From JAVVSK01 sp036654235 (GTDB taxonomy: Bacteria > Bacillota > Clostridia > Christensenellales > CAG-138), in assembly GCA_036654235.1 (NCBI GenBank), contig JAVVSK010000005.1, forward strand, positions 48,620-112,619: a DNA stretch of 64,000 bases, in the 5' to 3' direction. The first letter of the stretch is position 1. Every line of letters starts with the position of its first letter. The notes beneath the pieces are model-generated. The model was given only the letters and a program-made list of their open reading frames with translations. It had not been told where the DNA came from and searched no databases. Shown one piece after another: positions 36,060 to 46,800 of this stretch. The translations under genes were made by a program, and so were the position numbers.

Positions 36060-37316
36060 TTACACGCGCCTACCACCTATGTCGCGTCTATAGTCCGCAC
36101 CACAAAACGAAACAAGAGGAACGAGAGAATATGCGTCTTTAACCGCATCCTCAATCGTAGCTCCAAAACCCAAAATATTAAACACACGTCCACCTCCTGT
36201 ACAAAGTATATTCCCTTGCATCTTTGTACCCGCATGAATAAGGCGTTCTTTCGGCATTTTTTCATCTATGGTTATTGGCTTATTGAGCTCGTATTCATCT
36301 GGATAGCCGTCACTTACAATAGCAACCGTCGCCGCTGCGCCATCCTTTATCTTTAAACCAATCTTATCTATAGTTCCATTTGAAGATGCCATCATAAGCT
36401 CAAGAAGATCGTTTTCAATTAGAGGAAGAACGACTTGCGTCTCAGGATCTCCAAAGCGCGCGTTAAACTCTAAAACATAGACTCCGCGCGAAGTTATCAT
36501 GAGTCCTGCGTAGAGAACTCCCGAAAATGGGCAACCCATCGCCTCCATTTCCCGCACTATAGGTAAAATTACCTCGTTTAAAACCTTAATTTTAAGCTCA
36601 GGCGTGAACATTGGACTTGGAGAAAACGCACCCATACCACCTGTATTTTTACCTAAGTCACCGTCAAAGCGTCTCTTATGATCCTGAGCCGAAGGCATCA
36701 TTATAGCATTTTTCCCATCAACAAAGCACATTACCGATATTTCGGTGCCAATTAAAAATTCTTCAATCAAAATCGACTGCCCCGCATTGCCGAAAACCTT
36801 ATCGCTCATCATACTGTCGACCGCCGTATAAGCTTCTTCGATAGAATTCGCTATCAAAACGCCCTTACCCTTAGCAAGACCATCCGCCTTTATAACAACA
36901 GGGGCTTTTATCTCGTCGATATAGATTTTCGCAGAAACCGCGTCCGAAAAAATACCCGCCCTTGCGGTTAAAACTCCACATTTTTCCATAAGACGTTTAG
37001 AAAAAATCTTACTTGACTCTATCCTTGCCGCTGCCTGTGTCGGTCCAAACGTAGCTATACCTAACGAGTTTAGCGCGTCAACCATTCCAAGCGCCAATGG
37101 ATCGTCGGGAGTAACCACGACATAATCAACTTTTTCGTCCAGCGCAAGGCGCACCATTTTAGGAATATCTGTAGCGGATACTTTAAAACACTTCGCATCG
37201 GTAGCTATTCCTGCGTTACCCGGTGCGCAAATAAGTGAATCTACCTCAGGCGACTGTTTAAGTTTTCTAATTATAGCGTGTTCTCTGCCTCCGCCCCCTA
37301 CAATAAGTATCTTCAA
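36060..37316 (-). CDS. purD: Phosphoribosylamine-glycine ligase (GARS), TTG start
   Basis: Joins phosphoribosylamine and glycine with ATP. An ATP-grasp enzyme with GGGGREHAI at the N-terminus, KADGLAKGKGVLIA, EEFLIGTEISVM and LEFNARFGDPETQ. The start is a TTG at 37316: GGAGG ends six bases upstream and the protein then begins directly with KILIVGGGGREHA, as in the family (418 residues). The upstream ATG at 37340 is less likely because it precedes that ribosome binding site. Confidence 0.95.
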   Translation of the reverse strand: MKILIVGGGGREHAIIRKLKQSPEVDSLICAPGNAGIATDAKCFKVSATDIPKMVRLALDEKVDYVVVTPDDPLALGMVDALNSLGIATFGPTQAAARIESSKIFSKRLMEKCGVLTARAGIFSDAVSAKIYIDEIKAPVVIKADGLAKGKGVLIANSIEEAYTAVDSMMSDKVFGNAGQSILIEEFLIGTEISVMCFVDGKNAIMMPSAQDHKRRFDGDLGKNTGGMGAFSPSPMFTPELKIKVLNEVILPIVREMEAMGCPFSGVLYAGLMITSRGVYVLEFNARFGDPETQVVLPLIENDLLELMMASSNGTIDKIGLKIKDGAAATVAIVSDGYPDEYELNKPITIDEKMPKERLIHAGTKMQGNILCTGGGRVFNILGFGATIEDAVKDAYSLVPLVSFCGADYRRDIGGRRV

Positions 37317-37389
37317 AAGAAACCTCCGTTTTCCAAACAATCAATTATTAATAGTTTTTTATTCAGTTTTGAACCTTGAAAATTATATA

Positions 37390-38928
37390 TCAGGAATGCT
37401 TAAAATGCCTCATTCCGGTATATAAAAGCGCAAGTCCAAGTTCATCGCATGCGTCTACCGTTTGTTGATCGTTATTTGAGCCACCCGGATGAATAACTGC
37501 CGTTACCCCAGCCTTTGCCGCCGCGCGAACGCAATCGTCAAATGGGAAAAACGCGTCGGAGGCCATACATGATCCTTTGACCATCTCTCCAGCATGCTCT
37601 ATCGCTTGTTCGACTGACCAAATTCTATTCACCTGACCAACGCCTATTCCAACCGAATGCCCGTCTTTTGCCAATACTATTGCATTTGATTTGACATGCT
37701 TTACTATTTTCCAAGCGAATTCAAGGTCTTGCAATTCTTTATCTGTTGGTTTCCGTTTTGATATAAGTCGAAGCTCTCCCGAAAACAGTTTATCGTCCCG
37801 TTCCTGAACTAAAAGACCTCCGCTGGTGCGTTTAAAGTCAAAACCGGAACGGTGAAGTCCGTTTAAAAGAGATGGAAGCTTTAAAAGCCTTATGTTCTTT
37901 TTCTTTGAAAGTATAGAAAGTGCTTCATCGCTGTAATCCGGAGCTATTATTATCTCAAGAAAAATTTTACTCATCTTAGCTGCTGTTTCCGCGTCTAGCC
38001 TTGTATTCGTCGCGATTATTCCGCCATAAATCGACGTTGGATCGCACTCATACGCCTTGTCCCATGAAACGCTAAGAGTATCGGCGCTACCAACGCCACA
38101 AGGATTAGAATGCTTTACGGCAATGACCGTTGTCTCTTTAAACTCGCTTAGCAATTCAATAGCGCCGTTTGCATCGCTTATATTATTATAAGAAAGCTCC
38201 TTACCATGCAGCTGTTCCATTCCTTCGAGAGTACCTTCCGTATCTAAAAGCTGTTGATAGTAGCACGCCTTTTGATGTGGATTTTCACCGTATCTAAGCT
38301 CCTGTTTAAACTCGAAAGGCAGCGTTATAAGATCGGGAAACTCAATGCCTACCTGTTTCGCCATATAATCCGCAATAAGCGCATCGTAGGCAGCTGTATG
38401 CGCAAAAACTTTATACGCAAGGTACTTCCTTGTTTCAAACGTCGTATTTCCGTTTTCGCGAATTTCTTTTAATACGCGTTCATAGTCCTTCGGATCTACC
38501 AAAACGGTAACATCCCTATGATTTTTTGCGGCTGCTCTAAGCATTGTAGGCCCGCCTATATCAATATTCTCAATCGCTTCTTCATATGTACAATCCGGCT
38601 TTTTTATAGTCTCCTTAAAAGGATAAAGGTTGATTATCGCAATATCTATAGGGGAAATGCCCAAGTCTTTTATCGTCTTCATATGTTCGGCATTTTCTCG
38701 CATAGCTAAAAGTCCGCCATGAATCTTAGGATGGAGAGTTTTAACTCTCCCATCGAGACATTCGGGAAAATCCGTAACATCGCTTACGTTGGCGACGTTT
38801 AAGCCGTTTGCTTTAAGTAAAGATGCCGTCCCTCCGGTAGATAAAACGGTATATCCAAGTGATTCTATCTCTCTCGCAATCTCAATTATCCCCGTCTTAT
38901 CAGATACAGAAATCAGTGCATATTTCAT
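37390..38928 (-). CDS. purH: Bifunctional AICAR transformylase / IMP cyclohydrolase
   Basis: Performs the last two steps of IMP synthesis. The N-terminal IMP cyclohydrolase domain (SVSDKTGIIEIAREI, STGGTASLLKANG, HPKIHGGLLA) is followed by the AICAR formyltransferase domain (LRYGENPHQKACYY, VKHSNPCGV, SDAFFPFDDCV). Length 512 is normal. The start overlaps the purN stop by four bases, with GGAGG inside the purN end, so translation is coupled. Confidence 0.98.
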   Translation of the reverse strand: MKYALISVSDKTGIIEIAREIESLGYTVLSTGGTASLLKANGLNVANVSDVTDFPECLDGRVKTLHPKIHGGLLAMRENAEHMKTIKDLGISPIDIAIINLYPFKETIKKPDCTYEEAIENIDIGGPTMLRAAAKNHRDVTVLVDPKDYERVLKEIRENGNTTFETRKYLAYKVFAHTAAYDALIADYMAKQVGIEFPDLITLPFEFKQELRYGENPHQKACYYQQLLDTEGTLEGMEQLHGKELSYNNISDANGAIELLSEFKETTVIAVKHSNPCGVGSADTLSVSWDKAYECDPTSIYGGIIATNTRLDAETAAKMSKIFLEIIIAPDYSDEALSILSKKKNIRLLKLPSLLNGLHRSGFDFKRTSGGLLVQERDDKLFSGELRLISKRKPTDKELQDLEFAWKIVKHVKSNAIVLAKDGHSVGIGVGQVNRIWSVEQAIEHAGEMVKGSCMASDAFFPFDDCVRAAAKAGVTAVIHPGGSNNDQQTVDACDELGLALLYTGMRHFKHS

Positions 38929-39554
38929 ACATTATCCTCCAAAATTTTAACTCTCCTACCCTCGACGATAAGACGATCAGCGCAAAAAAGCCGCACGGCT
39001 TTGGGAAGAAGAATGTGTTCCAACTTCAAAACCTTGGCTTGCAGCGTTTGAGGTGTATCATTATCTAAAACCTCAATAGATTTTTGTAGTATTATAGGAC
39101 CCGTATCCATATCTCCGTCGATAAAATGAACTGTACAACCGGAAACTTTAGCGCCGAAAGCAATAACCGCCTCGTGAACATACGTTCCATAAAGTCCCTT
39201 TCCGCAAAAAGATGGTATCAGAGACGGGTGTATATTCATTATACGATTGTGATAAGCTGAAACAGTATTTTGTCCAAGTTGAAGGAGGCAACCGGCGAGT
39301 ACTAAAAGATCAATGCGATACTCAGCCAACAGACCAAGTATCGCTTTATCCATCGCTTCGTAACTTTCAAAACCCTTACGGTTTATATACTCGGCATGTA
39401 TTCCATGCTCAGCGGCGCGGACAAAAGAATATGCTTTTTTTCGGTTTCCTATAAATAAAACTATTTCGCCATTGATCTTCTTATCTTCCACCGCATCTAT
39501 AAGCGATTGAAAATCAGTACCGCCTCCGCTTGCAAATACGGCTATCCGTTTCAT
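38925..39554 (-). CDS. purN: Phosphoribosylglycinamide formyltransferase
   Basis: Transfers a formyl group from 10-formyl-THF to GAR. Conserved: FASGGGTDFQSLIDA at the N-terminus, LAGCLLQLG, NIHPSLIPSFCGKGLYG (catalytic Asn-His region) and SGCTVHFIDGDMDTGPII (catalytic Asp). Length 209 is normal. It overlaps purM upstream and purH downstream by four bases each. Confidence 0.97.
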   Translation of the reverse strand: MKRIAVFASGGGTDFQSLIDAVEDKKINGEIVLFIGNRKKAYSFVRAAEHGIHAEYINRKGFESYEAMDKAILGLLAEYRIDLLVLAGCLLQLGQNTVSAYHNRIMNIHPSLIPSFCGKGLYGTYVHEAVIAFGAKVSGCTVHFIDGDMDTGPIILQKSIEVLDNDTPQTLQAKVLKLEHILLPKAVRLFCADRLIVEGRRVKILEDNV

Positions 39555-40573
39555 ATCAACACCGCTGATTTTTCGCCCTCAATAACTCGACCAATAACTT
39601 CAGCCGTTTGACCGAATTCGCTCAATGCTTCAATTATCGCATCTGCGTCGGCAGAATTTACAGCCAAAGTCATACCAATACCCATATTAAATGTATTGTA
39701 GGCAGAATCTGTCGAAAGTTTTCCTAAATTAACAACATAGTCGAAAATAGGCGGTATTTTCCGGGAACTTATCTTTATCTCGGCACATTGTCCATCTTTT
39801 AGCATACGCGGTATATTTTCATAGAACCCGCCGCCCGTTATATGCGCTATACCATGAATAGAAAAGCGCTTCAATAATGAAAGCACAGGTTTTACATAAA
39901 GCATAGTTGGGGTTAAAAGAGCCAAACCGATCCTGCCTATACCCGGTATTTCTTTCAAGAGCGCTTCTTTATCATCTCCGATTAGCTTTCTTATAAGAGA
40001 AAACCCATTTGAATGGAAGCCCGACGAATGTATTCCTATTATCGCGTCTCCTATCTTAACCTTACTTCCGTCAATTATATTTTTCTTATCGACTATTCCG
40101 ACGGCAAATCCGGCGACATCGTATTCCCCTCTGCTATAAAAACCAGGCATCTCGGCGGTTTCTCCGCCGATAAGCGCGCATCCAGACTCAAAGCAACCGT
40201 TCGAAACACCCTTTACTATCTGCGCCGCTTGCTCTGGTAAGAGCTTTCCGACGGCAATATAATCTAAAAATAATAGCGGCGTTGCCCCCTGACAAACTAT
40301 ATCGTTTACGCACATGGCGACCGCATCTATACCGATCGTATCGTGCTTATCGAGAGAAAAGGCAAGCTTTAACTTCGTCCCAACTCCATCCGTTCCCGCA
40401 ACGAGAACAGGTTCTTCTATACCCATGCCCGCGATAGAAAATAGACCGCCAAAACTTCCTATGTCTGAGATTACTCTTTCACTATAAGTGTGCTTTACAT
40501 GTTCCTTTATTCGGGATACGGTTTCGTAGCCCGCTTCAATATCTACTCCGGCATCTTTATAATCAATAGCCAT
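39551..40573 (-). CDS. purM: Phosphoribosylformylglycinamidine cyclo-ligase (AIR synthetase)
   Basis: Closes the imidazole ring, giving AIR from FGAM with ATP. Conserved: YKDAGVDIEAG at the N-terminus, VAGTDGVGTKLKLA, GIDAVAMCVNDI, GGETAEMPGFY and HITGGGFYENIPR. Length 340 is normal. GGTGGAG precedes the ATG. Eight bases separate it from purC upstream. Confidence 0.98.
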   Translation of the reverse strand: MAIDYKDAGVDIEAGYETVSRIKEHVKHTYSERVISDIGSFGGLFSIAGMGIEEPVLVAGTDGVGTKLKLAFSLDKHDTIGIDAVAMCVNDIVCQGATPLLFLDYIAVGKLLPEQAAQIVKGVSNGCFESGCALIGGETAEMPGFYSRGEYDVAGFAVGIVDKKNIIDGSKVKIGDAIIGIHSSGFHSNGFSLIRKLIGDDKEALLKEIPGIGRIGLALLTPTMLYVKPVLSLLKRFSIHGIAHITGGGFYENIPRMLKDGQCAEIKISSRKIPPIFDYVVNLGKLSTDSAYNTFNMGIGMTLAVNSADADAIIEALSEFGQTAEVIGRVIEGEKSAVLI

Positions 40574-40581
40574 ACTCCACC

Positions 40582-41289
40582 TTAACCTAAAACTCTGCGC
40601 ATCATCTCCGCATATGCATCCTCAACACCGCCCATATCCCTACGAAAACGATCTTTGTCGAGTTTTTCATGCGTTGTGCTGTCCCAGAAACGGCAGGTAT
40701 CGGGCGAAATTTCGTCTGCAAGAATGATTTCTCCATTATAACGACCGAACTCAAGCTTAAAGTCAACGAGGTCAATATTCATGTTTTTGAAAAAGCCCTT
40801 CATGAAACGATTGGCTTCAAAAGCAAAATTGGCTATCTTCTTCATTTCGTCCTCTGTCGCAAGCCCTATAGCTTTGATATGATAATCGTTTATCATTGGA
40901 TCACCAAGTGCATCGTCTTTATATGAATATTCGAGAACCGTAGATTTAAGCGTGGTTCCCTCGGCAAGACCTAGACGCTTACTTAATGAGCCTGCCACAA
41001 TATTTCTTACAACGACCTCGACCTTTACTATCTCAACGCGCTTTACTAGAGTTCTTCTTTCGGACAGTTCCTCAACATAATGCGTCGGAATACCGAACTC
41101 TTCCAGCTTTTGGAACATGAAGTTGCTCATTCTGTTATTGACTATGCCCTTGCCTATTATCGTACCCTTTTTAAGACCATTGAAGGCTGTTGCATCGTCT
41201 TTATAGTCTACTATAACGAGATTTGGATCGTCCGTTGCATATACTTTTTTAGCCTTACCTTCATAAATCTGTTCTGCTTGATTTACCAT
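40582..41289 (-). CDS. purC: SAICAR synthase
   Basis: Joins CAIR and aspartate with ATP. Conserved: YEGKAKKVYATDDPNLVIVDYKDDATAFN spread over the N-terminal lobe, VVRNIVAGSL and DFKLEFGR, DEISPDTCRFWD. Length 235 is normal. It lies five bases after purE, and purE's product feeds it directly. Confidence 0.97.
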   Translation of the reverse strand: MVNQAEQIYEGKAKKVYATDDPNLVIVDYKDDATAFNGLKKGTIIGKGIVNNRMSNFMFQKLEEFGIPTHYVEELSERRTLVKRVEIVKVEVVVRNIVAGSLSKRLGLAEGTTLKSTVLEYSYKDDALGDPMINDYHIKAIGLATEDEMKKIANFAFEANRFMKGFFKNMNIDLVDFKLEFGRYNGEIILADEISPDTCRFWDSTTHEKLDKDRFRRDMGGVEDAYAEMMRRVLG

Positions 41290-41294
41290 AAAAA

Positions 41295-41774
41295 TTACCT
41301 CATGCTTTCATCGGCTTCAAGAACCGTTTTTTTCATTTTAATTCTTTCGTTTTCTAAAATAGACTGAGCTTCCCTATCCTCAATAGACAACATTTGCAGT
41401 GCTAAAATCGCTGCATTTTCGGCAGCGTTTGTACCTACCGTAGCAACGGGCATCCCCGAAGGCATCATAACCATAGACAGGAGCGAGTCAAGCCCATCCA
41501 TAAACGACGACTTAATCGGTAGTCCGATAACGGGAATAGTAGTAAGGGCGGCAATACATCCGGGAAGAGCCGCAGCCTTTCCGGCCGCCGCTATTATAAC
41601 GCCGATATCGAATTCTCGCGCGCCTTTTGCAAATTCAGCAACCTCTTCCGGAGTTCTATGAGCCGATAAAACCCTAACAACAGGAATTTGCCCATAACCT
41701 TCAAGCTTTTTTATGGCAGGATCAACTATCGGATAATCCGATTTACTACCCATAACTATCGCAATTTTTTTCAA
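41295..41774 (-). CDS. purE: N5-carboxyaminoimidazole ribonucleotide mutase (PurE), TTG start
   Basis: A 159-residue octameric enzyme that makes CAIR. Conserved: MGSKSDYPIVDPAIKKL, SAHRTPEEV, IIAAAGKAAALPGC and GLPIKSSFMDGLDSLLS. The start is a TTG at 41774 preceded by a very strong AAGGAGGAG site. No purK is in the operon; this PurE could be class I working with a remote PurK, or class II using CO2 directly, which the sequence alone does not settle for me. First gene of the purE-C-M-N-H-D-L operon. Confidence 0.95.
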   Translation of the reverse strand: MKKIAIVMGSKSDYPIVDPAIKKLEGYGQIPVVRVLSAHRTPEEVAEFAKGAREFDIGVIIAAAGKAAALPGCIAALTTIPVIGLPIKSSFMDGLDSLLSMVMMPSGMPVATVGTNAAENAAILALQMLSIEDREAQSILENERIKMKKTVLEADESMR

Positions 41775-41812
41775 AAATTTCTCCTCCTTACGCGAAAACT
41801 ATTATCCGACTC

Positions 41813-41841
41813 ATTCTACCACTATTTCCGCATTTCATCAA
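41813..41841 (-). promoter_or_regulatory. Promoter of the purine operon
   Basis: On the minus strand TTGATG (41841-41836), 17 bases, then TAGAAT (41818-41813) preceded by TGG, an extended -10. The leader before the purE ribosome binding site is only about 20-30 bases, leaving no room for a purine riboswitch. Confidence 0.65.
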
Positions 41842-42479
41842 GAAAAAATTTATATACAGCTTTACTCCAAACATCATAATGGATTAGGAAAAAGCGAATT
41901 GAATTTACCGGCAATTAAATAGATTACCGATAAAAAGGCTTTAAAATCATGATAAAAGCTTTCCATTTCACAGCTTTTATTATGCTTTTTAACTTACATT
42001 TGTTAATTTAAAAATTAAAATATTCAAATTCGCCACTTCATTCATAATTATCGGATTCTATCTGATTAGAAACTAAAAAAGATTTGTAAAAAATACAAAA
42101 AATAAAAGCATTATAGATTTTTCAAAAAAAGGAACTCTTGGAATACCATATTTATAGGCATCTCAGGAGTTTTTATTTCGTTCAATATTTAAAGATGGGA
42201 GTATGCCTCTTGAAAGTCATTATATAAGCCTGTATACACGCGACAACAAAATTTGCTTTTTTTATTAAGTAAAGGCAAAGGGGACACTATGATTTTCAAA
42301 AAAGCCAAATAATTATCTGAATGCATTTATAATTTATAAATAGGATTATTCAGAATTATATATATTATGGAAGAATAACGGACAATCCGCGCTTGTAACC
42401 GTACAAGATTTAACGGTTTATAGTTGCGTCTCCGATTTTTCTCTTTTTTTAGTCTCTACTCCAAGGAGACTTATAGAAA
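41842..42479. other. AT-rich intergenic region upstream of the purine operon
   Basis: About 640 bases without a supported gene. It contains a 9-bp hairpin (ATAAAAGCT 41952-41960 / AGCTTTTAT 41972-41980), the terminator at 42133-42171, and a small AGTCTC/GAGACT hairpin just after the ArsR-type gene. No purine riboswitch core (paired loops around a TATA/GGATATGG-like pattern) was seen. Confidence 0.5.
42122..42176. terminator. Terminator downstream of the ArsR-type regulator gene
   Basis: AACTCTTGGAATACC (42133-42147) pairs with GGCATCTCAGGAGTT (42157-42171) with two wobble pairs and two mismatches. T runs follow on both strands (seven T on minus after CC, five T on plus). Confidence 0.6.
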
Positions 42480-43607
42480 TTATTTTCCAAGAAGGTCAGT
42501 CTTTAACTGTTTTATAAATAGTTTTATATTTTTTTTATTCATAATATAATAAACTTTATTACCGTTTACCATGGATGTTATAAGACCGGCATTATATAGT
42601 TTAGCCATATGCTGTGATATAGTAGGAGTGGAAAGATTAAATTTATTCGATAATTCTTGTCCATATGCCGAATGTTTTCCAAGATAAGAAAGTATTTCAT
42701 ATTTACTTTTATCCGCTAAAATTTTCATGGTTTGCGGCATTATAGTAGCAAATCTCTCACTGTCTTTTATTAATCTAATAACGTTATATAAAACGCCAAT
42801 ATAGAGATCGTTTTTAAGCGGCTCTTTATATGCAGAGGGATTGTATAAAACCGCGCAATTATATCCGAATATATATGGATATACGGTTGTTTCCGACTTA
42901 GAAGGATACTTTGCATTAATGTCCGATTGAACAAGGGAATTTCCATCAAAAGACTGCGGCGTTATCATTTCAAAGTTTTTAATAGCCGATGCATAAATAT
43001 TTTCATTTTCAATTATAATATCGATAGCTGGGCGCATAAGAGAAAATAATTCTTCAACGCGGCTTTCAAAATTAGCATGAAGATCTGCAAGACTCCATTT
43101 TATCTCTGCAGAGAAGCTAAGCCGCCCGATAAACTTTAAATATTCATCCGCTGTTACTAATTCCGGATTATTATATTTTTTCATTTCTTCAGGTGCAAGG
43201 AAAAGCATAATATCATATCGCATCTCTTGAGGCGTCATGTTTTTAACTGAATCTTCAATTTCTTTAAGATTGAAATCGTTTTTTGGGGACGGCATAGGAA
43301 GTATTAAAGAGGCTAAGGTTGGTTCCGAAAGGTGAATGAGTTTTCTTTCAAAACCAAAAAAATAATAAATATGCCTATCTGTAAATTCGATTTTTTTATT
43401 CATCTGCGTTTCAAGCTCTAAAACCGGAATCATTTTTTCGTATAACTTTTCCGCTTCATGACTATTGTTTGCAATAAGCTGCTCCGAATATTCTTTAACC
43501 GTACATTTATTTGCGCGTCTTAAAAAATAAGACATTGCTTCCAGCAATGGATTGACTTTATATATAACCATATCTTTCCCTCCTAAATTGGAAATCGTTT
43601 TTGCCAA
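42480..43607 (-). CDS. ArsR/SmtB-type winged-helix regulator with a long N-terminal domain
   Basis: A 375-residue protein. The last ~80 residues are an ArsR-like winged helix (ADKSKYEILSYLGKHSAYGQ, LSTPTISQHMAKLYNAGLI, GNKVYYIMN). The ~290 residues before it have no recognised metal site and look like the helical N-terminal domains of other large ArsR-type proteins; no membrane helix is seen. The real start could also be the second Met at residue 14, since GGAGG occurs near there (AAAGATATGG context). It is divergent from the dockerin protein gene, whose intergenic region holds a palindrome on the regulator's own promoter, so autoregulation and control of the neighbour are plausible. Confidence 0.82.
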   Translation of the reverse strand: MAKTISNLGGKDMVIYKVNPLLEAMSYFLRRANKCTVKEYSEQLIANNSHEAEKLYEKMIPVLELETQMNKKIEFTDRHIYYFFGFERKLIHLSEPTLASLILPMPSPKNDFNLKEIEDSVKNMTPQEMRYDIMLFLAPEEMKKYNNPELVTADEYLKFIGRLSFSAEIKWSLADLHANFESRVEELFSLMRPAIDIIIENENIYASAIKNFEMITPQSFDGNSLVQSDINAKYPSKSETTVYPYIFGYNCAVLYNPSAYKEPLKNDLYIGVLYNVIRLIKDSERFATIMPQTMKILADKSKYEILSYLGKHSAYGQELSNKFNLSTPTISQHMAKLYNAGLITSMVNGNKVYYIMNKKNIKLFIKQLKTDLLGK

Positions 43608-43694
43608 TTTTTAAAAATATACTCGCATTATTTAATCGTGTTTATTCATTCTTAATAATTAAAAAATCATAAAATAAATTTCCACTTTGATTTA

Positions 43695-43723
43695 ATAATA
43701 GCTTATTTTTGACAATTCGTCAA
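43695..43723 (-). promoter_or_regulatory. Promoter and possible operator of the ArsR-type gene
   Basis: On the minus strand TTGACG (43723-43718), 17 bases, TATTAT (43700-43695). The 15-base palindrome TTGACAATTCGTCAA (43709-43723) covers the -35 box and is a candidate binding site for the regulator. Confidence 0.5.
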
Positions 43724-43755
43724 TGCTATTTTTATTTTTTTTATTTTTAAAACGC

Positions 43756-43784
43756 TTGACATAATTGGCGCTTAATGCTACAGT
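43756..43784 (+). promoter_or_regulatory. Promoter of the secreted dockerin protein gene
   Basis: A perfect TTGACA (43756-43761), 17 bases, TACAGT (43779-43784), about 66 bases before the start codon. It lies 33 bases from the palindrome on the divergent promoter. Confidence 0.65.
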
Positions 43785-43849
43785 TTATTTGATGATCAGC
43801 AAACAAATTGTATGTTGAATACAAAATTAAAAAAATGGAGGAAAAAATT

Positions 43850-46800
43850 ATGAAAAAAATGTTATCGATGCTAATGTTGCTATGCTTGGTTCTACAAATC
43901 ATTCAACCGGCTTTTGCTGCGTTGCCACAAGATGCTCAAAAGAACAAAACTATGCAAAGTATTACGTTAAGCAAAAACGGTGGGCGAGTATGTGCGGCCT
44001 CTGATGCTGCAAATCTTATGCAAAGGGAGCCCGATGCGCCGAAAGTTTCTGAAAATAATTCGGAAGCGAAGGATTTTCCAACTATGTTTGCCTTTGAAGA
44101 ATCCGGGCTTTATTGGGAAACTATTAAAACGTGGATAAGCTTTTCAGCGGGGAATCCGGCGATAGTGGAAATAAAGTCGCCGCCTACTGATGATGTTTAT
44201 GCTTCGGAATATTTCGATGGAACATTGTATGGCGTTGTTAAAAAAGACCTTGAAGACGGTTCTCATTATTATTTCGGAACAATAGACACTGAAACTTATG
44301 TCTTTACTTCTATTGTTGAAACAGAGCTTACTCAGGAAATGGCATACGATTATTCAACGAACACGATGTTTGCGGTTTGTATGCAAAAATTGGTTACCGT
44401 AGATTTAACTACCGGTGCATTCACGGAAGTAGGAACGGTAGCTATGCAGGATACTCCGATAGCTCTTGCTATAACAACAGAAGGTCTTATGTATGCTGTA
44501 GAAATTCTTTCCGGAGATTTTTACAGTATAGATAAGACGAGTGGAGCTGCAACGTTAATAGGTAATACCGGATATAGACCTGACTTTATTCAAAGCGCAA
44601 CTTTCGATCATTCTTCACAGACAATGTATTATGCGCTTTATGATCCTTCTTTCGTAGGACGCCTTTGCGCTATGGATCTCAATACAGGAAGAGCGCGCGT
44701 AATCAACGTTATTGACGAGCGAGGTGCCGCCGAAGCAACGGGTCTTCATATTCGTATCCCTAAAAACAGCGCTGTCGTTCCGGAAAAAGTTCCGGTAACA
44801 GGAATCGAAGTTAATTCTGAAAATGCAAAAATCATTCTCGGAAAAACTTTTAATTATGATGTAACCGTTTATCCGACGGATGCGTATGTTAACAGAACCG
44901 TTTCATGGACTTCTAGCAATCAAAGCGCCGTGACTATCAGCGCATCGGGACTAATGAGTGCCGTTGGATTAGGTGTTTCAACGATCAGCGTAACAAGTGA
45001 AGACGGGTCATTCACAAAGAGTTGGGAAATTACAGTTATTTCACAAGAAGACTCCATAAATTATGTTAACGAAGCGGCAAGTTCGGATAAGGAAGTTCTC
45101 TCGTTTACGAATCATGAAGAGTATCCCTTTGAAATAGCTATTGAAGACGGTCGTTATTGCGTAAGCAACACTAATGAATTTACCCATCAAGAAGCAACGA
45201 TTTTTTCTCTTGAACTTGATGTTGTTGGCGGAAGCAAGGTCAATTTCGACTGGAAAACCGATCTCGGATATGGCTACGGAGATGAATTCTTATTTAAACC
45301 TATTGAGCCGGACGGACATTTTTGGAACGGCAACTTCTTATGGGGCTCAACATCTTGGAATAGTGGTGAATATTATTTTCCTAGGACTGGAAAATATACG
45401 TTAACTTGGGAATATGAAAACTTAACAGCTCCTCCTGCTTTCGGATATACGAGTAAAGTTTATATAGATAATGTTCGGGTAACGATGGCGGAAGGCGTTC
45501 CGGCAACAGCTCTTGAGGTTTTAGATCAGCATAATTATCTTTATATTGGAGATGATGGTCGTTTAAATCCGATCTTTGTTCCTGATAACGCCGAATTTTC
45601 AAATGTCTTATACACGTCCTCCGATCCAAACATCGCGAACGTAGATGAACATGGTGCGATATTAGCAACAGGCGCCGGAGAAACTTCGATAGAAGCACGA
45701 ATCGAAGGAACGGATTTAGTCGCTTTCTCAGAAATTCATGTTCAGGAAAAAGTTGACTGTATACCATATTCAGAACTGGATTACAGCGCAACGATAGGCA
45801 CAGGCACTTATATTTCGCGTATCGGTAAATGTACATCAACTCGCGCAATACTTCCCGTTTCTGAACTTGAAAGTTTTAGTGGTAAAGAAGCTTATTGTTT
45901 AGGATTCTCAACCGAACTTAACAAAGAGGCAGGTTATCAAATAGCTTTTAGCGCCTCCGGAAACAACGCAATGTCTGCACTTTTTATAATGAATGAGAAT
46001 TTTGAAGTTATAGGAACTCTTACATGGGCAGAAATGCGTTTCTTGGCACCCGCCGATGGAACTTACTATTTCCTTCTTGCCTCTTTGGATGAAGGTTGGG
46101 ATCCGGCAGCCACCGTTCAACTTGATATAACAGAATCAAAATATATTCATGTTGACGGACTTTCCTTTGAAGCGGATTCTACGGTTGCAACGGTAGATCG
46201 AATTGCAAGTACGCCCGAATATACAATTACTCCTAACGATGCCGAAAATAAAAACGTTATTTTCTCAAGTTCGGATGAAAATATTTTTAAAGTTGATGAA
46301 AAGACCGGAAATATATGGGGCGTTTCGGAAGGAACGGCAACTTTTACAATTACTTCTGAAGACGGCGGCTTTACGGATACAATCGAAGTTACCGTAAAAA
46401 ATGCGGCACCCATTGAAGATGACGGAAAGCTCTATGCTTATAAAGCAATATATGCTTATGGCCTCGGTCAGACATCCGGTTTTGTAAGTATTGATAAAGA
46501 AGATCCGAGTATTTTCACGGTTGAAGGTTTTACCGATACGGAATCTATTCCTAACGGAACATACTATAATGGAATTATATATGCTTTTGAAGGATATCAT
46601 CCCATTCTCGCAGCTCCTGTTTATGAAGCATTTGATGCCGTTACCTTTGAACTTATTACGATGGCTCCTATTCAAAACTTCAATAAGCTCGGCAATATGA
46701 CCATTGATTATACGACTAAAACCACTTTTATAACATATATTGACTTTGAAATAGATTTTGGTATGTGCAAACTCGGGACAGTGGATTTATTAACCGGTAA

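Noticed and set aside
41775..41835. Purine riboswitch upstream of purE
   Set aside because: The promoter lies so close to purE that the leader is too short, and no aptamer core is visible.
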